A stretch of DNA of 64,000 bases from Caproiciproducens faecalis (GCF_019448085.1 NZ_JAGFNZ010000003.1:124001-188000); one strand, 5' to 3'. Counted from the stretch's first letter, positions 26,835-35,364 are shown. Made by a program: numbers and translations. The notes: generated by a model from the sequence alone, not told the origin.

Positions 26835-26923
26835 TGGCGGAAGCGGTGGGATTCGAACCCACGAGACCTTGCGGTCTACCTGATTTCGAGTCAGGGCCGT
26901 TATGACCACTTCGATACGCTTCC
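26835..26923 (-). tRNA. tRNA-Ser (anticodon CGA)
   Basis: On the minus strand the acceptor GGAAGCG pairs with CGCTTCC, with discriminator G and an encoded CCA. The anticodon loop is CTCGAAA between CCTGA and TCAGG. A long variable arm (GACCGCAAGGTC) and the T-loop GTTCGAATC confirm a class II serine tRNA reading UCG. Confidence 0.95.
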
Positions 26924-27041
26924 GGATTCTGTTTGTTGTGGACATTCCGTTAAGTACGCCGGAAAGCCACTTATACATTTTATAGATTCGAAGCTGAAAA
27001 GTCAAGTGTTTTTCTATTTTGCCCGGAATGTAAAAAAATAA

Positions 27042-27066
27042 CGGCACAGTCTAGGATGTTGTGCCG
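27042..27066 (-). terminator. Minus-strand terminator-like hairpin with no obvious gene
   Basis: CGGCACA / TGTGCCG with an 11-base loop. On the minus strand it is followed by TTATTTTTTT. No minus-strand gene is seen to its right, so its transcript is unknown. Confidence 0.45.
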
Positions 27067-27123
27067 CAGGAGCAGCAAAGAACATATTATGCCATTAGAC
27101 AACTTATAAAATCAGGTGATAAT

Positions 27124-27570
27124 ATGCCACTTACAACCAGAGAACTATTAGCTAAACTTATCAAATGTGAAGCGGGCGGGGAAGGGGACGACGGCATGCG
27201 TGCTGTCGCTTCTGTGATTGTCAACCGCGCGCAAGTCCCAAACGGGGAATTTGCCCGGGTCAGTCAGGGCGGCGATATTCGCAGAATTATTGAGCAGCAG
27301 GGGCAGTTTACCTGTATGAAAGAAGTAGTAGCAGGCGCTTACAATTCCCAGAACGTATGGAATATGGACCCCGAGCAGATCCATTATGAAATAGCGGACT
27401 GGGCCATTGCCGGGAACACCTTTTCCGGTACGGGAAACTGTCTTTTCTATTTTAATCCATTTAATCCCCAGTGTCCGCCTTATTTTCCGCCGGGAGGGGC
27501 CGGTGTGATTTTTAACCGAATCAATCAGCACTGTTACTATTCCCCTACCTCAGTCTATGCCACTACATGA
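27124..27570 (+). CDS. cwlJ: Spore cortex-lytic cell wall hydrolase, CwlJ/SleB family
   Basis: A 148-residue hydrolase without signal peptide. The SleB/CwlJ catalytic region is seen in LAKLIKCEAGGEGDDGMRAVASVIVNRA, where the glutamate after Cys is the family's catalytic residue. FSGTGNCLFYFNP and GVIFNRINQHCYY complete the domain. The lack of a signal peptide and of a SleB N-terminal domain points to CwlJ, which is laid into the spore coat and degrades cortex during germination. The next gene is GerQ-like, which CwlJ needs in Bacillus, so the pair supports the call. Start ATG 27124 behind AGGTGAT. Confidence 0.85.
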   Translation: MPLTTRELLAKLIKCEAGGEGDDGMRAVASVIVNRAQVPNGEFARVSQGGDIRRIIEQQGQFTCMKEVVAGAYNSQNVWNMDPEQIHYEIADWAIAGNTFSGTGNCLFYFNPFNPQCPPYFPPGGAGVIFNRINQHCYYSPTSVYATT

Positions 27571-27588
27571 TTCTAAGGAGGAGTCAAA

Positions 27589-28152
27589 ATGATGGACATC
27601 AACAATTCCGTTGGTGATTACAAAATGCCTCCCTGTGCCGCCGCCGGCTGCTCCGGCGTTCAGACATCCGGAGACATTTCGAGCTATAACTACCTGAACC
27701 CCATGCCGCAGATGCAGAGCATGCCCCAGTCGGTGGCGGGTGTATCCCAGACCGCCCCTTCGCAGATGATGGGGGGTTCCATGCAGCAAACCGCCGCCTT
27801 GCCGCAGATGCCGGCACAGCAGTCAACAATGGATATCTTTCGGCAGTCCGGCGGCGGAACCATGGCTCCGACAGGCGGCCAGCAGGGGACAACATCGGCA
27901 ACGATGGTTCAGACCGGGATGCCGCCGAGCGTGGTTACGCCGGACAGTCTGCAATACCTGAACGGCTTTATGAGAACGCAGATCGGCAAGCCGGTACTTG
28001 TCACTTTTTTGGTTGGCACCAATACTTTGACGGATCGTACCGGGACTCTGCTGGGTGTGGGCATTAACTACATTCTAATCAGAGAAACGCGAACCGATGA
28101 CATTCTGGCGTGCGACTTCTATAATATCAAATTCATCAGGTTTTACCAGTAA
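27589..28152 (+). CDS. gerQ: GerQ-like spore coat protein
   Basis: A 187-residue protein. The N-terminal 120 residues are Met/Gln/Pro/Ser-rich and low in complexity. The C-terminal 65 residues (SLQYLNGFMRTQIGKPVLVTFLVG, then LLGVGINYILIRETRTDDILACDFYNIKFIRFY) correspond to the GerQ domain. GerQ is an inner-coat protein required to retain CwlJ. It starts 18 bases after the cwlJ stop behind AAGGAGG. The low-complexity Gln-rich half is a possible cross-linking substrate, as in Bacillus, though no spore transglutaminase gene is seen here. Confidence 0.78.
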   Translation: MMDINNSVGDYKMPPCAAAGCSGVQTSGDISSYNYLNPMPQMQSMPQSVAGVSQTAPSQMMGGSMQQTAALPQMPAQQSTMDIFRQSGGGTMAPTGGQQGTTSATMVQTGMPPSVVTPDSLQYLNGFMRTQIGKPVLVTFLVGTNTLTDRTGTLLGVGINYILIRETRTDDILACDFYNIKFIRFYQ

Positions 28153-28162
28153 GAGTTTTTGT

Positions 28163-28206
28163 CTCCCTTCGCGGGCCCCGCAGCCGGCAGGGCCCGTCAA
28201 AGGGAG
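28163..28206. terminator. Convergent hairpin between gerQ and lipoprotein genes
   Basis: The outer CTCCCTT/AAGGGAG and inner CGGGCCC/GGGCCCG pairs form one long stem. There is no U-tract in either direction. Confidence 0.5.
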
Positions 28207-28223
28207 TGAAACCGGCGATTACT

Positions 28224-29045
28224 CTAACCGGCGGCTTGCACCGTTTGGGCGGCGGAGGCATCGGCGGGCAGCTCCACGGCGGGCGCCTTGCCGATTCCCG
28301 TAATATTCCCGCTGATCTCGCATTTGGAGACGGTCACCGTGGTGCCGCTTCCGTCTATATTCTGGAAAATTTGATTGACTGCTTCTGTTGCGTCAAGCTC
28401 TACCCGCACAATCTGACTGGCGGCTTCGTCCACATAGCAGTAGCCGTAAATGGCGGGCGCGCTGTCCAGCAGAGTTTGGACGACGGTCTGGGAACCCTTG
28501 GACATGCCTGTGGCGGTAACGATATTTTCAATGGTGCTGCGCAGCACCTCACTCTGAAAAGTCAGTTCAATTTTATGTACCTTTACAGAATCCAGCGTCG
28601 TTTCCCGTACATATTTCTGGGCGGTAACATTGCCGAAAAGCCGCAGAATGTCGATCTGTTCCAGCGGGGTGGAGGCGATTCCTTCCGCGGTGGTTTTCTG
28701 CCATCCGCTTCCCGCGTTCGAGTAGAACCATACCCCGTCACTGTCGGAAACGGTGTAGGACACGCTGCTGCCCGTTACGCCCCCCAAAAGGGAGGTCTGG
28801 GTGGATTTCAGCGCGAAGGGCTTTGCCCAGTATACGCTGGTACTGTCCGTTTGATAGGTAAACGGTTTGTTGTTTGCGCTGAATTCCAGTGTATTGTTAA
28901 TGGTGGCAGTGCAGTTCTGAATGGCGTTGGCATTGGTTTTGGCCTCGCGCATCAGCACATCGGCGTCCGCTTTTTTGCCGCAGGCAGCCAGGCTCAGCAA
29001 GAGTGCCGCCGCCAAAAAGAAGGTTGCCAGTTTTGAAATTTTCAT
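28224..29045 (-). CDS. Secreted lipoprotein, DUF6612-like
   Basis: A 273-residue lipoprotein (signal MKISKLATFFLAAALLLSLAAC, lipobox Cys22). The mature part has an outer-membrane-LolA-like beta pattern: KTNANAIQNCTATINNTLEFS, then a Thr/Ser-rich middle and HKIELTFQSEVLRSTIENIV. This agrees with the DUF6612 family of Firmicute lipoproteins (recalled, not searched). Function unknown. The start has GAGGGAAATT. It is transcribed divergently from the DUF815 ATPase gene. Confidence 0.7.
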   Translation of the reverse strand: MKISKLATFFLAAALLLSLAACGKKADADVLMREAKTNANAIQNCTATINNTLEFSANNKPFTYQTDSTSVYWAKPFALKSTQTSLLGGVTGSSVSYTVSDSDGVWFYSNAGSGWQKTTAEGIASTPLEQIDILRLFGNVTAQKYVRETTLDSVKVHKIELTFQSEVLRSTIENIVTATGMSKGSQTVVQTLLDSAPAIYGYCYVDEAASQIVRVELDATEAVNQIFQNIDGSGTTVTVSKCEISGNITGIGKAPAVELPADASAAQTVQAAG

Positions 29046-29082
29046 AATTTCCCTCTTTGCTTATATTTCGACATTATCTAGT

Positions 29083-29111
29083 ATCATATCAAATTTTTAT
29101 TGGAATCGCAA
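29083..29111 (-). promoter_or_regulatory. Promoter of the lipoprotein gene
   Basis: On the minus strand TTGCGA (29111-29106), 17 bases, TATGAT (29088-29083). Confidence 0.6.
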
Positions 29112-29130
29112 CCCAATTGCCTCCCATAAC

Positions 29131-29160
29131 TTGACATAATACCCGCAACAAGGGTAAAAT
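29131..29160 (+). promoter_or_regulatory. Promoter of the DUF815/binding-protein unit
   Basis: TTGACA (29131-29136), 18 bases, TAAAAT (29155-29160), 40 bases before the ATG. Confidence 0.7.
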
Positions 29161-29199
29161 AACAGGTATTAACTTTATGATTATCTAAGGGAGTTTGGC

Positions 29200-30450
29200 A
29201 TGAATGAGATAACGCGGGCCGCGGCAAAAATGGCATCCCTTTCGATTTATAAGGGCATTTTGAACCGCACTGTCCCCAGAGCCTTTTACCGTCTTCTGTG
29301 GTCGGCCGGCCGGTCGGAGGAAGAATTTCTGAACGCGTGGGGCGACTTCTTTGCCGTGCTGTGCGAGCGGGGGTACAGTGAAAATCTGGCCGGATGCATT
29401 ACCGGCACGGCGCTGTATGACGAAAACGCTTATTCGCTTTCCGCGGCGGCCGGGAAAGCGGAATTTCCTCAGCCGCTGATGGACGCGGTAGAACGCGATC
29501 TGCAGATTATTCTCGATATTTCTTCCATTACCCCGGAACAGCTTCTGGCTGACTGCGGATTTGAACAGGATCTGTCCTCGCTTCGTTTACCCCGCTGGAA
29601 AACCGGGGAGCCGGTGAGCGCGCTCAGGGGAGAATTGAAGGATAACATTCCTCAGATGACGGAGTATTACCGCGCAAACGGATGCGGCATGTATGCCCGT
29701 TACCGTGCGTTTATCTGGCGGGATAAAAAAATCCAGCCTGTCGCGTATCCCGACAAAACGTCGCTTGCCGACCTGAAGGGGTACGAGCTGCAGCGCGGAC
29801 TGGCAACGGACAACACCCTCTCTTTTTTACAGGGGCTGCCCGCCAACAACTGTCTGCTTTACGGCGACCGGGGAACGGGAAAATCCTCCACAGTCAAGGC
29901 ACTGCTGAATGCTTATTACACAAAAGGACTGCGGATGATTGAAATGCCGAAGGAATCCCTGATGGATTTTCCGCTTCTGGTAGATCAAATCGCCGCCGTT
30001 CCGATGAAATTCATTATTTTCATTGACGACCTCTCTTTTTCCAAACAGAACGATACTTACGCCGCGCTGAAGGCGGTGCTGGAAGGCGGACTGGCCGCAA
30101 GGCCGGAAAACACGCTCATCTACGCCACCTCCAACCGGCGCCATCTGGTACGGGAGACCTTTTCCGATCGGGAGGGCGACGATATCCACCGCGGTGACAC
30201 CATGCAGGAAAGCCTTTCTCTGGCCGACCGTTTCGGCCTTTCCATCAGCTTTACCCTGCCCGACAGGGAACGCTATCTGGAAATTATCCGCCTGCTGGCC
30301 GGACAGCGTCAGCTTGAGGAATACATAAACGAGCTGGAAAAAGGTGCGGAGCGCTGGGCCACCGCGCGCGGCGGACGTTCCCCGCGCTGCGCCAGACAGT
30401 ATATCGACGACGCGGAGGCGCGCATCCGACGCGGACAAAAGATTTTATAA
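29200..30450 (+). CDS. DUF815-type AAA+ ATPase
   Basis: A 416-residue ATPase. Walker A is GDRGTGKSS (about residue 225), Walker B FIIFIDDLSF (about 270), with sensor-like IYATSNRRHLV and the helical lid DRERYLEIIRLLAG. The N-terminal 190 residues are helical without known motif. DUF815 proteins are widespread in Firmicutes and have no settled function. A binding protein fused to a peptidoglycan-binding domain follows after 20 bases, a pairing whose meaning is unclear. Confidence 0.85.
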   Translation: MNEITRAAAKMASLSIYKGILNRTVPRAFYRLLWSAGRSEEEFLNAWGDFFAVLCERGYSENLAGCITGTALYDENAYSLSAAAGKAEFPQPLMDAVERDLQIILDISSITPEQLLADCGFEQDLSSLRLPRWKTGEPVSALRGELKDNIPQMTEYYRANGCGMYARYRAFIWRDKKIQPVAYPDKTSLADLKGYELQRGLATDNTLSFLQGLPANNCLLYGDRGTGKSSTVKALLNAYYTKGLRMIEMPKESLMDFPLLVDQIAAVPMKFIIFIDDLSFSKQNDTYAALKAVLEGGLAARPENTLIYATSNRRHLVRETFSDREGDDIHRGDTMQESLSLADRFGLSISFTLPDRERYLEIIRLLAGQRQLEEYINELEKGAERWATARGGRSPRCARQYIDDAEARIRRGQKIL

Positions 30451-30470
30451 GAGACGGAAAGGAGCATACC

Positions 30471-31727
30471 ATGCTGAAAAAAATAACGGCGGCACTGCTG
30501 TGCATTGCCATAGCTGTAGGAACTCTTGCGGCCTGCGGACCCAAAAACGATATTTCCTCCGGTGCCGGAGCGAAGGACTTCCCGGTGACCATCGGGAACG
30601 TCACAATCAGTGAGGAACCCGCGGGGGTCGCGGTGCTTTCCCCGAACATTGCCGACGTAATTCTTGCCATGGGGTATGAAGCCCAGCTGAAGGCAAAGAG
30701 TGCGGAATGTACCCAAAGCGATCTTTCCGTTTTGCCGGATGTGACCGTGGACGACGCACAAAAGATCAAGGATCTTGGCGCTCAGCTGGTCTTTACCGAT
30801 ACAAAGCCCACTGAGGAGCAGATGTCCGCGCTGAACAAAGCGGGAATTTCGGTGCTGACGATTGCGAAAGCAACCGGCAGGGAAGACTTTGACAGGCTGT
30901 ATTCCCAGGTCGGCTCAGCCATGAAGGGCGCGAAAACCGGTTATGAAAAAGGAAAGAAAATTTCTCAGGGGATTTTCCTGACCATAGACGACATCAGCCG
31001 CATTATCCCATCCGGCGACACACCCACCACCGTCGCCTATCTTTACGATACGGAAGGCGGAACCGTCACCGGCGATACGCTGGAGGGCGCTTTAATTGAA
31101 TCGGCCGGGCTGGTCAACGCCGCTTCCGACGGAACCGGGAACCATGTTTCCGCAAGCACCCTGCTGCTGGCGGACCCGAAATATATCTTCTGTCCCACCG
31201 GTTTAAAAGCGGAACTGGCGCAGTCCGAAGAATACAAAAAGCTCAGTGCGGTCAAAGAGGGCAGAGTGTATGAAATGGACCCGAATCTGATGCTGCTGCA
31301 GGGCAGGTGTGTGGTGGACGCGGTCAGCTTTATGGCCGGAACCGTTTATCCGGAGCTTTTGGAAGGAACGGAGGCCTCCAGTGCGCCGTCCGCCTCATCC
31401 AGCCCCTCCTCCGCTTCTTCCGGGACATCGTCCCAGCCCTCTGTGAACAGTGGGAGCAGTTCCTCAACCACCTCTTCAGCTGTCACATCGGCAAATACCA
31501 ATCTTACGCTGAAAAAAGGCGACAAGAGCGACGAGGTGCTGAAAATGCAGAATCGTCTGAAAGAGCTTGGCTATATGTTCGTGACGCCGACCGGCGAGTT
31601 TGCGGAGGGCACGGAGCAGAGCGTCAAGGACTTCCAGCTGTTAAACGGCCTTGTGGTTACCGGCATTGCCGACTCGAACACTCTTCAGCTTCTGTATTCC
31701 GCCAATCCGGTTGCGCGTAAGGATTGA
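30471..31727 (+). CDS. BtuF/FecB-like binding lipoprotein fused to a peptidoglycan-binding domain
   Basis: A 418-residue exported protein. The signal MLKKITAALLCIAIAVGTLAAC gives lipid attachment at Cys22. Residues 35-300 form a class III periplasmic-binding domain as in iron-siderophore/cobalamin receptors (VAVLSPNIADVILAMGYEAQL, IKDLGAQLVFTDTKPT, GRVYEMDPNLMLLQGRCVVDAVSFMA). A Ser/Thr linker of about 50 residues leads to a C-terminal PG_binding_1 domain (LKKGDKSDEVLKMQNRLKELGYM, FAEGTEQSVKDFQLLNGLVVTG). No ABC permease or ATPase is adjacent. The start has GAAAGGAG. Confidence 0.85.
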   Translation: MLKKITAALLCIAIAVGTLAACGPKNDISSGAGAKDFPVTIGNVTISEEPAGVAVLSPNIADVILAMGYEAQLKAKSAECTQSDLSVLPDVTVDDAQKIKDLGAQLVFTDTKPTEEQMSALNKAGISVLTIAKATGREDFDRLYSQVGSAMKGAKTGYEKGKKISQGIFLTIDDISRIIPSGDTPTTVAYLYDTEGGTVTGDTLEGALIESAGLVNAASDGTGNHVSASTLLLADPKYIFCPTGLKAELAQSEEYKKLSAVKEGRVYEMDPNLMLLQGRCVVDAVSFMAGTVYPELLEGTEASSAPSASSSPSSASSGTSSQPSVNSGSSSSTTSSAVTSANTNLTLKKGDKSDEVLKMQNRLKELGYMFVTPTGEFAEGTEQSVKDFQLLNGLVVTGIADSNTLQLLYSANPVARKD

Positions 31728-31737
31728 TTCAAAACAC

Positions 31738-31780
31738 AAAAGGCCTTGTACCATTTTATATGAGCGGTACAGGGCCTTTA
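31738..31780 (+). terminator. Terminator after the binding-protein fusion
   Basis: The stem AAAGGCC-TTGTACC / GGTACA-GGGCCTTT, followed by ATTC. Confidence 0.75.
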
Positions 31781-31848
31781 TTCATCAATATGGATTTGAT
31801 TTCCTTGCGGAATTTTTACTGCCCAAATAGATTCTTCACTGATAACTA

Positions 31849-31884
31849 CCGCCCTGCTGTAGGAAATGCAGCAGGGCGGTTATT
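31849..31884. terminator. Hairpin at the end of the muropeptide operon
   Basis: CCGCCCTGCTG / CAGCAGGGCGG, a perfect 11-bp stem. The T-rich side (TTATTTTA) is on the plus strand, so it is a stronger terminator in that direction than for the minus-strand operon ending here. Confidence 0.55.
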
Positions 31885-31887
31885 TTA

Positions 31888-32703
31888 TCAGAATATGCTG
31901 CCGGTACAGAGCAGCTTTTCGGGCAGGTCGGCGCGGTAATCCGGGGCTTTGGGGTCAAGGCTGTTGATGACGACGCCGTGGCAGTTGTTGCCCGCCGTTG
32001 CGTGGATGTACCGGCTGTCACCCAGGTACATGGCGACATGGCCGGGGAAAAACAGCAGGTCGCCTTCTTTGATGTCCTTAAAAGCGATCTCGTGCATATC
32101 GAACTCCGGAAGAATATGCGCGTCGCGGCAGATGATGATCCCGTTGAGCAGATAAGCCATGGAACACAGGCCGCTGCAGTCAATGCCGAGCGGCGTTTTT
32201 CCGCCCCAGCGGTACTGTGTGCCGAAATAGCTGAGCGCGGCGTTTACCAGTGCTTTGCGCAGAGCGGGTTCATTTTCTTTGCTCCACCAAGAAATGTATT
32301 CACCGAGAAACGCGCTCCATGTGAAGCCTTCGCGCCCATCGCAGAAGCGGACGCGCTGCCAGCCGTTCTCCGGCTGACCCACGGGGCAGAGCAGGCCGCC
32401 GCGTGTGACTTCACCCACAAGATGACCCTGTACTTTCGGCGTGTCCAGAACATCCGCGTAGGCCTGAAAAACGACTTTTTTCGGAGCAGTGTTCCAATAT
32501 TCAACCAAAGCCTCATCAAAGCAAAGTGCTTCCTCATTGACCCAGCCCTCATAGCCGTAATGAGTGCGCACGCGCGTCCAGCCGTTCTGCCGTTCCAGAA
32601 TCTCCACGGTCATGCCGCAGAGCGCTTCGTCGGTCAGTTCGCTGCTGCGGGTAGGGAGCTCCATCAGCGGTGCTATGGCGTCTTTAATCAGTCCGTATTC
32701 CAT
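31888..32703 (-). CDS. ykfC: NlpC/P60 gamma-D-glutamyl-L-diamino acid endopeptidase (YkfC-like)
   Basis: A 271-residue cytosolic peptidase (no signal peptide). Two SH3b domains (residues 5-60, with GWTRVRTHYGYEGWVNEEAL, and about 75-135, with GWQRVRFCDGREGFTWSAFL) precede the NlpC/P60 domain. Its catalytic cysteine is in GIDCSGL, histidine in GHVAMYLG and third residue near YIHATAG. Such two-SH3 enzymes cut between D-Glu and the diamino acid of muropeptides with a free N-terminal L-Ala. It is the last gene of the operon, 1 base after the serine hydrolase gene. Confidence 0.88.
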   Translation of the reverse strand: MEYGLIKDAIAPLMELPTRSSELTDEALCGMTVEILERQNGWTRVRTHYGYEGWVNEEALCFDEALVEYWNTAPKKVVFQAYADVLDTPKVQGHLVGEVTRGGLLCPVGQPENGWQRVRFCDGREGFTWSAFLGEYISWWSKENEPALRKALVNAALSYFGTQYRWGGKTPLGIDCSGLCSMAYLLNGIIICRDAHILPEFDMHEIAFKDIKEGDLLFFPGHVAMYLGDSRYIHATAGNNCHGVVINSLDPKAPDYRADLPEKLLCTGSIF

Positions 32704-32704
32704 C

Positions 32705-33505
32705 TTATCCCTCTTTATAATAGTCGTAAACCGCCCGGGACAGCCTGCCGATCAGCTTCTTGGACGGCTCATTCTCCTTGGTGTCGTCCACGGAGTCGGT
32801 GACAAAGCAGCCGAAGTAGTAATTGTGCCCGGGCAGCGAAAAGATGCCTGTGTCGTGGTTCAGGTAATTCAGCCCGCCGGTTTTGTGCGCGGCGGAGAAA
32901 TCCTTGTCGGCAATGTACCGCAGCGCCATACTGAAATCGCGCTGCTGACCCAGAATGCCCAGCGCGTAACGGCAGAGTTCCGGCGTCAAAATGGAGGCGC
33001 GGTACAGGTTCTGAAAAACGGTCAGCTGATCCTGCGCGCTGGTGTAATTGTTGCGCCCCTGCCGGATTGCCTCCCAGTCGAGCATTTTCCGTTCCAGAAC
33101 GGTGGCTTTCAGCCCCAGCCTTTGGCAGTAGGCGTTCATGGCGTTCATGCCCAGAAATTCAATCAGCACGTTGGTGGCGGTGTTGTCGCTGTTGACGATC
33201 ATCCAGGTGAGCAGCTCTTCCAGAGAGTACTCTCTGATGCCCCGGTCGAAAACCTCGGTGTCGTCCAGAATTTCCTTTGCGGGGACGGGAATCCGCTGGT
33301 CTGTTTTGAGCTTTCCGCTCTGCACCAGATCCAACGCCGTCAGCAAAATGGGCGTTTTGATGGTGCTGGCGGAAACGACCTGATTTTCCGCGTGAAAGGA
33401 AAGCAGTGTCTCATTCTGATCCAGATCATAGACCAGAAGAGAAACATTCGCGTTGATATCAATGATTTCTGTTTCGGCATAATAGCGCAGTTCTTGTTGT
33501 TTCAT
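32705..33505 (-). CDS. Cytosolic class A beta-lactamase-fold serine hydrolase 1
   Basis: A 266-residue protein with all class A/serine-hydrolase motifs: SxxK as STIK (about residue 47), SDN (about 106), a glutamate in LDWEA at the Glu166-like position, and KTG (about 208). There is no signal peptide, which a beta-lactamase acting on antibiotics would need, so it should act in the cytoplasm. It lies between the LD-carboxypeptidase and YkfC-like genes with 1-base gaps. A role in trimming or deacylating imported muropeptides is the best inference. Start ATG behind GGAGGG. Confidence 0.85.
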   Translation of the reverse strand: MKQQELRYYAETEIIDINANVSLLVYDLDQNETLLSFHAENQVVSASTIKTPILLTALDLVQSGKLKTDQRIPVPAKEILDDTEVFDRGIREYSLEELLTWMIVNSDNTATNVLIEFLGMNAMNAYCQRLGLKATVLERKMLDWEAIRQGRNNYTSAQDQLTVFQNLYRASILTPELCRYALGILGQQRDFSMALRYIADKDFSAAHKTGGLNYLNHDTGIFSLPGHNYYFGCFVTDSVDDTKENEPSKKLIGRLSRAVYDYYKEG

Positions 33506-33506
33506 A

Positions 33507-34424
33507 TTATCCCTCCAATACGGTGATTTTTCCGGAGATGGAGTTCATTTCAATTTCTTTCCCAAGCGGCAGGGACATACTGGGCATGCTGTGGCCGCAG
33601 GCCAGATTCATCAGCGCGGGTTTGTGCTCCGGCACAAGCAGTTCTTCAAAAACCTGCTGCAGCGTCAGCGATCTTTCCGGGTCTTGTGCAGAGCAGTCGG
33701 TGAAAGAGCCGAGAAGGATTCCGGCGCAATCCCGGAATTTTCCGGCCATTTTCAGGTGGTTCAGCATTCCGTCAATCCGGTACGGTTCCTCGCCCACGTC
33801 TTCAAGGAACAGGATTTTATCTTTGGTGTTGATTTCATAGCAGGTCCCGAGTGACGACGACACAAGCGAAAGGTTGCCGCCGGTCAGGATTCCCCGTGCG
33901 CAGCCGCCGACCAGCGTCTTGACCGGCAGGATGGCCGGGTTTTGCAGCTCGCCGATTTTTCCGCCGAACAGCACCTTTTTCAGGCTTTGGGCGGAGTATT
34001 CGTCCAGCCCCCGGTACCATTCCGTAGAGGGCATGGGGGTGTGATAGGTGACGAGACCGCACTGCTGGTTTAAAACAATATGCAAAGAGGTAATATCGCT
34101 GTACCCGCAGAAGAATTTGGGGTGCCTGCGAATGCTGTTCCAGTCGATGAGATTCATCAGGCGCTGTGCGCCGTAGCCCCCGCGAATGCAGAGGATACCG
34201 TCAATTTCCCTGTCCGCGAACGCGGCGTTAACGTCGTTTGCGCGCAGACGGTCGTCCCCGGCAAGGTAGCCGTGCGCCCTGCGGCAGCTCTCAAAAATCA
34301 CGGGTTTCAGAGAAAGTTCCTCCACCGCCCGCACTGCCGGGCCAAAGCGCTCCGGGGGAACCGGGCCGGCCGGAGCAATCAGCGCAACGCGCGCGCCGGG
34401 GAACAGTGGTTTTGGCGTAAACAT
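33507..34424 (-). CDS. ykfA: LD-carboxypeptidase, peptidase family S66 (YkfA/LdcA-like)
   Basis: A 305-residue enzyme that removes the terminal D-Ala from tetrapeptides in the cytoplasm. Family marks: ARVALIAPAGPVPPERF at the N-terminus, ILCIRGGYGAQRLM, the nucleophile serine in FFCGYSDITSLH, the glutamate in FLEDVGEEPYRID, and the histidine in CGHSMPSMSLPLG. The ATG at 34424 follows GGAGGAATAAC directly after the OppF-type stop. Longer starts fall inside that gene. Confidence 0.9.
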   Translation of the reverse strand: MFTPKPLFPGARVALIAPAGPVPPERFGPAVRAVEELSLKPVIFESCRRAHGYLAGDDRLRANDVNAAFADREIDGILCIRGGYGAQRLMNLIDWNSIRRHPKFFCGYSDITSLHIVLNQQCGLVTYHTPMPSTEWYRGLDEYSAQSLKKVLFGGKIGELQNPAILPVKTLVGGCARGILTGGNLSLVSSSLGTCYEINTKDKILFLEDVGEEPYRIDGMLNHLKMAGKFRDCAGILLGSFTDCSAQDPERSLTLQQVFEELLVPEHKPALMNLACGHSMPSMSLPLGKEIEMNSISGKITVLEG

Positions 34425-34425
34425 G

Positions 34426-35364
34426 TTATTCCTCCAGTATTTTTCTGTACTCCGCAAGTTCGGGCTCGTTCGCCAGTACAAAATGGCCGGGCTCTATTTC
34501 GCTCCAAATCGGCTGATTGACCGAATAGTCGTGCATTTCCGGGTCGTATACCAGAAGCTGTTTGTTCTTTTCCGCGGCCGGGTCGGGCAGCGGAATCGCG
34601 GAAAGCAGCGCGCGGGTGTAGGGGTGTAGCGGGTGCGCGAACAGCCGCTCCGTTTCAGCCAGTTCTACCAGCACGCCTTTGTGAATGACCGCGATGCGGT
34701 CGGAAATAAAGCGCACGACGGAAAGGTCGTGGGCAATAAACAGATACGTCAGACCGCGCTTTTTCTGCAGTTGGGAAAGCAGGTTCAGTACCTGCGCACG
34801 GATGGAAACGTCGAGCGCGCTGATGGGTTCGTCGGCAATGATGAAATCCGGCTGCATAATCAGCGCCCGTGCAATGCCGATGCGCTGCCGCTGTCCGCCG
34901 GAAAATTCGTGCGGGAAACGGCTGGCGAATTCGGGCAGCAGGCCCACGTCGGTCAGCGCGCGGTCAACTTCTTCCCGGCGCTGCGCTTCACTCTGGCATC
35001 TTCTGCAGTTGTAAAGTCCCTCTGAAACAATATAGTCCACCTTGGCGCGCTCGTTCAGGCTCGCCATCGGGTCCTGAAAAATCATCTGAATCCGGCGGGT
35101 CAGCTCACGATCCAGTTCTTTGGGAATCGGCCCGTTTATTTTTTGGCCTTTATACAGGATTTCCCCGCCCGAGGTCGGGTTGATGCGGATAATCGAGCGG
35201 CCGATGGTTGTTTTTCCGGAGCCGGATTCCCCGACCAGACCGAAGGTTTCGCCTTCGTAAATCGTAAAGCTGACGCCGTTCACGGCGGTAAATTTCTGTT
35301 TTTTCGTGCCGAAAGTAACTTTCAGGTCCTTTACTTCCAGCACAGGCGTTTTTTTCTCAGACAT
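34426..35364 (-). CDS. Oligopeptide/muropeptide ABC importer ATPase (OppF type)
   Basis: A 312-residue ATPase with [16 protein letters not shown] (Walker A), [14 protein letters not shown] (signature) and [14 protein letters not shown] (Walker B). Unlike the importer ATPases at 15.7-17.7 kb, the C-terminal extension lacks the cysteine cluster ([19 protein letters not shown]). It therefore belongs to the Opp rather than Dpp branch. The start overlaps the OppD stop in ATGTCTGA. Confidence 0.92.
   Translation of the reverse strand: MSEKKTPVLEVKDLKVTFGTKKQKFTAVNGVSFTIYEGETFGLVGESGSGKTTIGRSIIRINPTSGGEILYKGQKINGPIPKELDRELTRRIQMIFQDPMASLNERAKVDYIVSEGLYNCRRCQSEAQRREEVDRALTDVGLLPEFASRFPHEFSGGQRQRIGIARALIMQPDFIIADEPISALDVSIRAQVLNLLSQLQKKRGLTYLFIAHDLSVVRFISDRIAVIHKGVLVELAETERLFAHPLHPYTRALLSAIPLPDPAAEKNKQLLVYDPEMHDYSVNQPIWSEIEPGHFVLANEPELAEYRKILEE

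Noticed and set aside
32705-33505. Possible secreted beta-lactamase resistance gene
   Set aside because: All active-site motifs are present but there is no signal peptide and the gene sits in a cytosolic recycling operon.
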